The position numbers and the translations under genes are program-made. From assembly GCF_037095735.1 (NCBI RefSeq), contig NZ_JBAWKD010000001.1:124001-188000 (forward strand): a DNA stretch of 64,000 bases. The letters run 5' to 3'. Of the stretch, positions 59,081 to 64,000 are shown piece after piece. The stretch's first letter is position 1; the number at the start of each line of letters is the position of its first letter. The notes under the pieces are model-generated. The model saw only the letters and a list, made by a program, of their open reading frames with translations, was not told the DNA's origin and ran no database searches. This DNA comes from Frigidibacter sp037095735 (GTDB taxonomy: Bacteria > Pseudomonadota > Alphaproteobacteria > Rhodobacterales > Rhodobacteraceae).

Positions 59081-60733
59081 ATGGCCGAGATCGAACGCGA
59101 GTCGATGGAGTATGACGTCGTGATCGTCGGCGCAGGCCCCTCGGGTCTGTCGGCGGCGATCCGGCTCAAGCAGCTCGACCCCGATCTTTCGGTCGTCGTG
59201 CTGGAAAAGGGCTCGGAAGTCGGCGCGCACATCCTGTCGGGCGCGGTGCTCGATCCCTCGGGCCTCGACGCGCTGATCCCCGACTGGCGCGAGAAAGGCG
59301 CCCCGATCACGGTCGAGGTCAAGCACGACAACTTCTACCTGCTGGGCGAAGCCGGCCAGATCCGCATCCCGAACTGGCCGATGCCGCCGCTGATGAACAA
59401 CCACGGCAATTACATCGTCTCGATGGGCAACGTCTGCCGCTGGATGGCCGAGCAGGCCGAGGCGCTGGGGGTCGAGATCTTCCCCGGCATGGCCGCCAGC
59501 CAGATCGTCTGGGGCGAGGACGGCCGCGTCGCGGGCGTGGTCGCGGGCGAGTTCGGCCGCGAGCCCGACGGCTCGATCGGCGACAGCTACGAGCCGGGGA
59601 TGGAGCTGCTGGGCAAGTATGTCTTCATCGGCGAGGGCGTGCGCGGCTCGCTGGCGAAGGAGATCATGGCGAAGTTCGGACTGTCGCAGGGCAAGGAGCC
59701 CCAGAAGTTCGGCATCGGCATGAAGGAGATCTGGGAGGTCGATCCCGCCAAGCACCGCGAAGGCACCGTCACCCACACGATGGGCTGGCCCTTGGGCAGC
59801 AATGCCGGCGGCGGGTCGTTTATCTACCACCTCGACAACAACCAGGTCTACGTGGGCTTCGTGGTGCACCTGAACTACGAGAACCCGTACCTCTACCCCT
59901 ACATGGAATTCCAGCGCTTCAAGCACCACCCGATGGTCGCCGAGCTGCTGGAGGGCGGCAAGCGCGTGGCCTATGGCGCGCGGGCGATTTCCGAGGGCGG
60001 CTGGCAGTCGATCCCGAAGGTGACCTTCCCGGGCGGCGTGCTGATGGGCTGCTCGGCCGGCCTCGTGAACGTGCCGCGGATCAAGGGCAACCACAACGCG
60101 ATGCTGTCTGGCAAGGCCGCGGCCGAGGCCGCCTTCGCCGCGCTGCAGGCGGGCCGTGCCGGCGACGAGCTGGTCGACTATGAGAAGGACCTGCGCTCGG
60201 GCCCGATCGCCAAGGACCTGATCAAGGTCCAGAACGTGAAGCCGCTCTGGTCGAAATACGGGCTCAAGGCCTCGCTGGCGCTTGGCGGGCTCGACATGTG
60301 GTGGGCGCAGCTCTTCGGCAAGCCGCTGCTGGGCTCGGTCAAGCATGGCAAGACCGATGCCGCGGCGACCGGCGAGGCGGCGAAGTTCAAGCCGATCGAC
60401 TACCCCAAGCCCGATGGCAAGCTGTCCTTCGACCGGCTGACCAACGTCAGCTTCTCGGCCACCAACCACGAGGAAAGCCAGCCCTGCCACCTGCGGCTGA
60501 AGGACCCGAGCGTGCCGATCGCGGTCAACCTGCCGAAATACGCCGAGCCCGCGCAGCGCTACTGCCCGGCCGGCGTCTACGAGGTGCTCGAGGACGAGGC
60601 CGGCAATCCGCGGTTCCAGATCAACTTCCAGAACTGCGTCCACTGCAAGACCTGCGACATCAAGGACCCCAGCCAGAACATCGACTGGACCACGCCCCAG
60701 GGTGGCGACGGGCCGAACTACCCCAACATGTGA
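59081..60733 (+). CDS. Electron transfer flavoprotein-ubiquinone oxidoreductase
   Basis: Passes electrons from ETF, reduced by acyl-CoA dehydrogenases, into the ubiquinone pool at the inner membrane. 550 residues: FAD-binding GAGPSGLSAAIRL at the start, substrate-FAD region GSEVGAHILSGAVLDP, and a C-terminal ferredoxin-like domain binding one [4Fe-4S] by C495, C519, C522 and C525 (CPAGVYEV; NCVHCKTCDIKDP). Typical length. The acyl-CoA dehydrogenase 7 kb upstream would be one donor source, although the two are not in one operon. Confidence 0.96.
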   Translation: MAEIERESMEYDVVIVGAGPSGLSAAIRLKQLDPDLSVVVLEKGSEVGAHILSGAVLDPSGLDALIPDWREKGAPITVEVKHDNFYLLGEAGQIRIPNWPMPPLMNNHGNYIVSMGNVCRWMAEQAEALGVEIFPGMAASQIVWGEDGRVAGVVAGEFGREPDGSIGDSYEPGMELLGKYVFIGEGVRGSLAKEIMAKFGLSQGKEPQKFGIGMKEIWEVDPAKHREGTVTHTMGWPLGSNAGGGSFIYHLDNNQVYVGFVVHLNYENPYLYPYMEFQRFKHHPMVAELLEGGKRVAYGARAISEGGWQSIPKVTFPGGVLMGCSAGLVNVPRIKGNHNAMLSGKAAAEAAFAALQAGRAGDELVDYEKDLRSGPIAKDLIKVQNVKPLWSKYGLKASLALGGLDMWWAQLFGKPLLGSVKHGKTDAAATGEAAKFKPIDYPKPDGKLSFDRLTNVSFSATNHEESQPCHLRLKDPSVPIAVNLPKYAEPAQRYCPAGVYEVLEDEAGNPRFQINFQNCVHCKTCDIKDPSQNIDWTTPQGGDGPNYPNM

Positions 60734-60846
60734 CCCCTCGCGAGAGTTTGAGCGGCGGGTGAGGGAACTCTCCCGGCAGCGCGATTGCCAAGGTCCGGCC
60801 CGCCCCTTAGGCTCGGCCGGACCCCAGCAGGAAGGAGCCGCCCGCC

Positions 60847-62604
60847 GTGTCGAGTGCCCGCATCCCCATGCCCAGCCGCCTTGCGATCGCCGCAGTCCTT
60901 TCTGGCCTGCTTCTCGCGCCGATGGCGCAGGCACAGGACGCCCGCGGCGTGGCCGGCCCCTATCTTGCGGCCCGCTCGGCCAGCATCGGCAGCGATTACC
61001 GCACCGCCTCGACCTATTTCTCGCGCGCGCTGATGCAGGATCCGGGCAACCAGATGCTGCTCGAGAACGCGCTGGTCTCGGAAGTCGGCATGGGCGATCT
61101 CGCCGCGGCGGTGCCTCTGGCGCAGCAGCTGCAGAAGGCCGGCGGCGCCAACCAGATCTCGAACCTCGTGCAGGTCGCGGACTTCGTGAAGGCGGGCGAC
61201 TATGCCGGCGTGACGAAGCAGCTGCAGGTCGAACCGGGCGCGGGCCCGCTGGTCGACGGGCTGCTGAAGGCCTGGGCGCAGCTGGGCGCCGGGGAATCGA
61301 CGGCCGCGATGGCGTCCTTCGACGCGGTGGCGAAGCTGCAGGGCATGGGTCCCTTCGGGCTTTATCACAAGGCGCTGGCCCTGGCCTCGGCCGGCGATTT
61401 CGAGGGCGCCGACAAGATCCTGTCCGGCAAGGGCACCGATGCGCTGCGCCTGACCCGGCGCGGCCTTGTCACCCATGCCGAGATCCTCAGCCAGCTCGAC
61501 CGGCCGCAGGACGCGCTGGCGCTGGTCAGTGCCAAGTTCGGCGGCGAGCCCGACCCGACGCTGGAGGACCTGCGCCGGAAACTGGCCGCGGGAGACAAGA
61601 TCCCCTTCACCGCCGTGACCTCCCCCAAGGACGGCTTCGCCGAGGTGTTCTATTCGGTCGCGGGCGCGCTGAGCGGCCAGGCCGCGGACAGCTTCACGCT
61701 GGCCTACGCGCGTCTTGCCGACGCGCTGCGCCCCGAGGATACCGATGTGACGCTGCTGGTCGCGGGCCTGCTGGAAAGCCAGGGCCAATACGACCTTGCC
61801 GCGCAGACCTTCAACAGGGTGCCGCGCACCGACCCGTCCTTCCCGATCGCCGAGCTCGGCCGGGCCGACACGCTGGTCGCCGCGGGCCGCACCGATGCCG
61901 CGATCGAGGCGCTCGAACAGCTGGCCAAGGACCATTCCGATCAGGCGGTGATCTGGGCGACGCTGGGCGACACCCTGCGCCGGGATGAACGCTGGCAGGC
62001 CGCGATCGGCGCCTACGACAAGTCGGTGGCGCTGTTCGACGCCCCGCAGGCAGGCCAGTGGCCGGTCTATTACGCCCGCGGCATCTGCCACGAGCGGCTG
62101 AAGGATTTCACCGGCTCGGAAGCTGACATGCGCACCGCGCTGAAACTGTCGCCCGACCAGCCGCAGGTGCTGAACTACCTTGGCTATTCGCTGCTGGAAC
62201 AGACCCGCGACCTCGACGAGGCGCTCGGCATGATCGAGAAGGCCGTCGATGCCCGCCCGCAGGACGGCTACATCGTCGACAGCCTCGGCTGGGCGCTCTA
62301 TCGCCTTGGCCGCTATGACGAAGCCGTGCCGACGATGGAGCAGGCGGTCGAACTGATGTCGGCCGACCCCGTCGTCAACGACCATCTCGGCGATGTCTAC
62401 TGGGCGGTGGGCCGCAAGCGCGAGGCCGAGTTCCAGTGGCGCCGCGCCCTGTCCTTCAAGCCCGAGACCGATGCCGAGGCGAACCGGATCCGCGAGAAGC
62501 TGACCAAGGGCCTCGACGCGGTGCTGGCCGACGAGGGCGCGAAACCGCTGCATGTCAGCCAGGCCACGCAGGCCGGTGCGCCCGGGGTGAAGAAGTCCGA
62601 CTGA
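60847..62604 (+). CDS. Secreted or periplasmic TPR-repeat protein
   Basis: 585 residues. The GTG at 60847 follows GGAAGGAG; residues 8-30 form a signal peptide (SRLAIAAVLSGLLLAPMAQAQD). At least eight tetratricopeptide-type helix pairs follow, from SDYRTASTYFSRALMQDP to NYLGYSLLEQTRDLDEALGMIEKAVDARPQDGYIVDSLGWALYRLGRYDEAVPTMEQAVELM. Such proteins in this family of bacteria lie just before ispE and may be lipoprotein-like assembly or polymer export factors; a specific role is not known. It overlaps the ispE start by one base. Confidence 0.87.
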   Translation: MSSARIPMPSRLAIAAVLSGLLLAPMAQAQDARGVAGPYLAARSASIGSDYRTASTYFSRALMQDPGNQMLLENALVSEVGMGDLAAAVPLAQQLQKAGGANQISNLVQVADFVKAGDYAGVTKQLQVEPGAGPLVDGLLKAWAQLGAGESTAAMASFDAVAKLQGMGPFGLYHKALALASAGDFEGADKILSGKGTDALRLTRRGLVTHAEILSQLDRPQDALALVSAKFGGEPDPTLEDLRRKLAAGDKIPFTAVTSPKDGFAEVFYSVAGALSGQAADSFTLAYARLADALRPEDTDVTLLVAGLLESQGQYDLAAQTFNRVPRTDPSFPIAELGRADTLVAAGRTDAAIEALEQLAKDHSDQAVIWATLGDTLRRDERWQAAIGAYDKSVALFDAPQAGQWPVYYARGICHERLKDFTGSEADMRTALKLSPDQPQVLNYLGYSLLEQTRDLDEALGMIEKAVDARPQDGYIVDSLGWALYRLGRYDEAVPTMEQAVELMSADPVVNDHLGDVYWAVGRKREAEFQWRRALSFKPETDAEANRIREKLTKGLDAVLADEGAKPLHVSQATQAGAPGVKKSD

Positions 62605-63491
62605 TGCCGCAGAACCCGGGCTTCGCGCCCGCGAAGATCAACCTCGCGCTGCATGTCTGCGGCCAGCGCGCGGATGGCTATCACCTGCTGGACAGCCTCG
62701 TGGTCTTCGCGGGCGTCGGCGACCACGTGCGCGCCGCGGATGCCCCGGACCTGTCGCTGGCGGTGACCGGCCCGCGCGCTGCGGGCGTGCCGACCGGGCC
62801 CGACAATCTGGTGCTGCGTGCGGCACGGCTGCTGGACTCCGGTCGGGGCGCGGCGCTGATGCTGGACAAGCACCTTCCGGCGATGGCGGGGATCGGCGGC
62901 GGCTCATCGGATGCGGCGGCCGCGCTGCGGGTTCTGGCACGGCTCTGGTCCTGCCCCCTGCCCGCCGCCGCCGCGGCGGCATCGCTGGGCGCCGACGTGC
63001 CGGTCTGCCTTGACCCGATACCGCAGCGGATGCGCGGCATCGGCGAGGTCCTGACCCCGCTCGCCCCCCTGCCCGAGACGTGGCTGGTGCTGCTGAATCC
63101 CGGCGTGCCGGTGGCGACGCCCGCGATCTTCCGCAGCCTCGCGCGGCGCGACAACGCCCCCCTGCCCGAGACGCTGCCGCGCTTCACCGACGCAGCGGCC
63201 TTGGCGCGGTTCCTGACCGCGCAGCGCAACGACCTGCAACCGCCGGCCGAGGCACTGGCGCCTGCCGTCACCGAGGCCTGCGCCGCGCTGGACGCGCAGC
63301 CGGGCTGCCTGATGTCACGGATGTCGGGATCGGGGGCGACCTGCTTTGGCCTGTTCGCCGCCGCGGCCCCGGCCGAGGCGGCAGCCGCAACGCTGCGGCG
63401 CGGGCGGCCGGGCTGGTGGCTGGCCGCCGCGCCGATGCTCGGCAGCGCGGATCAGGAACCGCTGGATCAGGAGACCCGGGCGACCACGTAA
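62604..63491 (+). CDS. ispE: 4-(cytidine 5'-diphospho)-2-C-methyl-D-erythritol kinase
   Basis: Phosphorylates CDP-methylerythritol in the MEP isoprenoid pathway. 295 residues of the GHMP kinase fold: PAKINLALHVCGQRADGYHLLDSLV near the start, ATP-binding PAMAGIGGGSSDAAAALR and the MSGSGATCFGLFA loop near the C-terminus. ATG overlaps the upstream stop by one base. Its last 25 bases overlap the end of the opposite-strand polyprenyl synthase. Confidence 0.95.
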   Translation: MPQNPGFAPAKINLALHVCGQRADGYHLLDSLVVFAGVGDHVRAADAPDLSLAVTGPRAAGVPTGPDNLVLRAARLLDSGRGAALMLDKHLPAMAGIGGGSSDAAAALRVLARLWSCPLPAAAAAASLGADVPVCLDPIPQRMRGIGEVLTPLAPLPETWLVLLNPGVPVATPAIFRSLARRDNAPLPETLPRFTDAAALARFLTAQRNDLQPPAEALAPAVTEACAALDAQPGCLMSRMSGSGATCFGLFAAAAPAEAAAATLRRGRPGWWLAAAPMLGSADQEPLDQETRATT

Positions 63492-64000
63492 TCAGCGATC
63501 TCGGCCAGAAGCGTGCGCAGCTCGCCCTCCGGCAGGATCTCGAGCGAGGTGCGCGCCTTGGCGGCCCAGGCCTGCGCCTCGATCTTGGTGGCCTCGAGCG
63601 TGCCGTGACGGCGCATCAGGCCCAGCGCGCGGTCGAGATCGCCCTCGTCCTGCTGGCCACGGGCGATGACCTTGGTCCAGAAGGCGCGTTCCTCGGCATC
63701 GGCGGCGGCCACGGCCTTGATCACCGGCAGGGTCAGCTTGCGCTCGCGGAAGTCGTCGCCGGTGTTCTTGCCGATCACCGCCGAGGTGCCGCCGTAATCC
63801 AAAAGGTCGTCGACCATCTGGAAGGCGATGCCCAGCGCGTCGCCATAGGCGTGCAGCGCCTGAACCTGCGCCTCGGGCACGCCGGCGATCACGCCGCCGA
63901 CCTCGGTCGCCGCCGCGAACAGCGCCGCGGTCTTGCCGCGCACGACGTTCAGATAGATCTCTTCGGTGGTCGCCAGATCCTGCGCCGCGGTCAGCTGCAG
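63467..64000 (-). CDS. Polyprenyl diphosphate synthase (octa-/decaprenyl type), 5' part outside window
   Basis: C-terminal 177 residues of a trans-prenyltransferase that builds the ubiquinone side chain. Visible are EIYLNVVRGKTAALFAAATEVGG, the second aspartate-rich motif DDLLDYGG for Mg2+-diphosphate binding, GKNTGDDFRERKLTLPVI, and a C-terminal helix with EADYV. The first DDxxD motif lies outside the window. Long-chain specificity (C40-C50) fits the group, but cannot be proven here. It overlaps the end of ispE by 25 bases, convergent. Confidence 0.9.
   Translation of the reverse strand: MQLTAAQDLATTEEIYLNVVRGKTAALFAAATEVGGVIAGVPEAQVQALHAYGDALGIAFQMVDDLLDYGGTSAVIGKNTGDDFRERKLTLPVIKAVAAADAEERAFWTKVIARGQQDEGDLDRALGLMRRHGTLEATKIEAQAWAAKARTSLEILPEGELRTLLAEIADYVVARVS

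Overview
This 64 kb window looks like a piece of the main chromosome of a high-GC alphaproteobacterium, most likely a member of the Rhodobacteraceae (Rhodobacter/Rhodovulum/Paracoccus type). The reasons are the very GC-rich codon use, the gene set (DapD/DapE, MHYT and HWE-type kinases, an aa3 oxidase subunit IV microprotein, ETF-ubiquinone oxidoreductase, a TPR protein next to ispE and a polyprenyl synthase) and an intergenic hairpin repeat with an AT-richer box of the kind common in that family. Genus and species cannot be read from the sequence alone. I see no tRNA, rRNA, CRISPR array, insertion sequence, integrase or phage gene. Almost everything is housekeeping or conserved metabolism, so the unusual material lies in the intergenic DNA and in broken genes.

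Layout. 1-9.9 kb: LOG-family gene (cut by the window edge), dapD, a small GlsB-type membrane protein, a multiply frameshifted inositol-monophosphatase/HisN-like pseudogene, a DUF421 membrane protein, a hypothetical gene, then dapE-GNAT-rnr and a lytic transglycosylase lipoprotein. 10.4-20.5 kb: a MocR regulator divergent from a PNPOx-family gene, then the envelope pair PBP1C and alpha-2-macroglobulin. 20.7-31.8 kb: a hybrid histidine kinase with a decayed copy of its own 3' end behind it, yggT-recQ, a thioesterase, a UMF1 transporter-mepA-esterase run, a YhhQ/VUT transporter, a small ORF plus structured RNA, then arfB-nudix. 31.8-38.7 kb: a Pit phosphate transporter with a Pho-box-like site, pncA-pncB, trhO and an AbgB-like amidohydrolase. 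38.8-42.1 kb: two membrane histidine kinases separated by a degenerate tandem-repeat array. 42.3-49 kb: smc and leuC-DUF429-leuD. 49-64 kb: a membrane protein, Sua5/TsaC, an acyl-CoA dehydrogenase with an MBL hydrolase, an aa3 oxidase subunit IV, a lipoprotein, azlCD, mobA-GNAT, a membrane coiled-coil protein, greA, ETF-QO, a TPR protein, ispE and a partial polyprenyl diphosphate synthase.

How the genes fit together. Lysine/meso-diaminopimelate synthesis (dapD, dapE) and leucine synthesis (leuC, leuD) are represented. Several products act on the cell wall (MltB-type transglycosylase, PBP1C, MepA) alongside the alpha-2-macroglobulin trap. NAD salvage is a compact pncA-pncB operon. Fatty-acid or branched-chain oxidation is suggested by the acyl-CoA dehydrogenase and ETF-QO. 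Isoprenoid and quinone side-chain synthesis is represented by ispE and the polyprenyl synthase.

The most unusual features I could support are these: (i) an 18-24 codon ORF at about 30.5 kb whose Shine-Dalgarno region can pair along about 17 nt with the 3' end of 16S rRNA, embedded in a three-hairpin RNA with a perfect terminator upstream of the ribosome-rescue gene arfB; (ii) two degenerate, non-coding tandem-repeat arrays with 65-75 bp periods (36.86-37.15 kb and about 40.5-41.0 kb); (iii) a decayed homologue of the end of a kinase gene lying directly downstream of that kinase; and (iv) several well-formed operator candidates (MocR three-box site, Pho box at pit, palindrome filling the pncA promoter spacer). 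All functional statements about these are inferences from the sequence.
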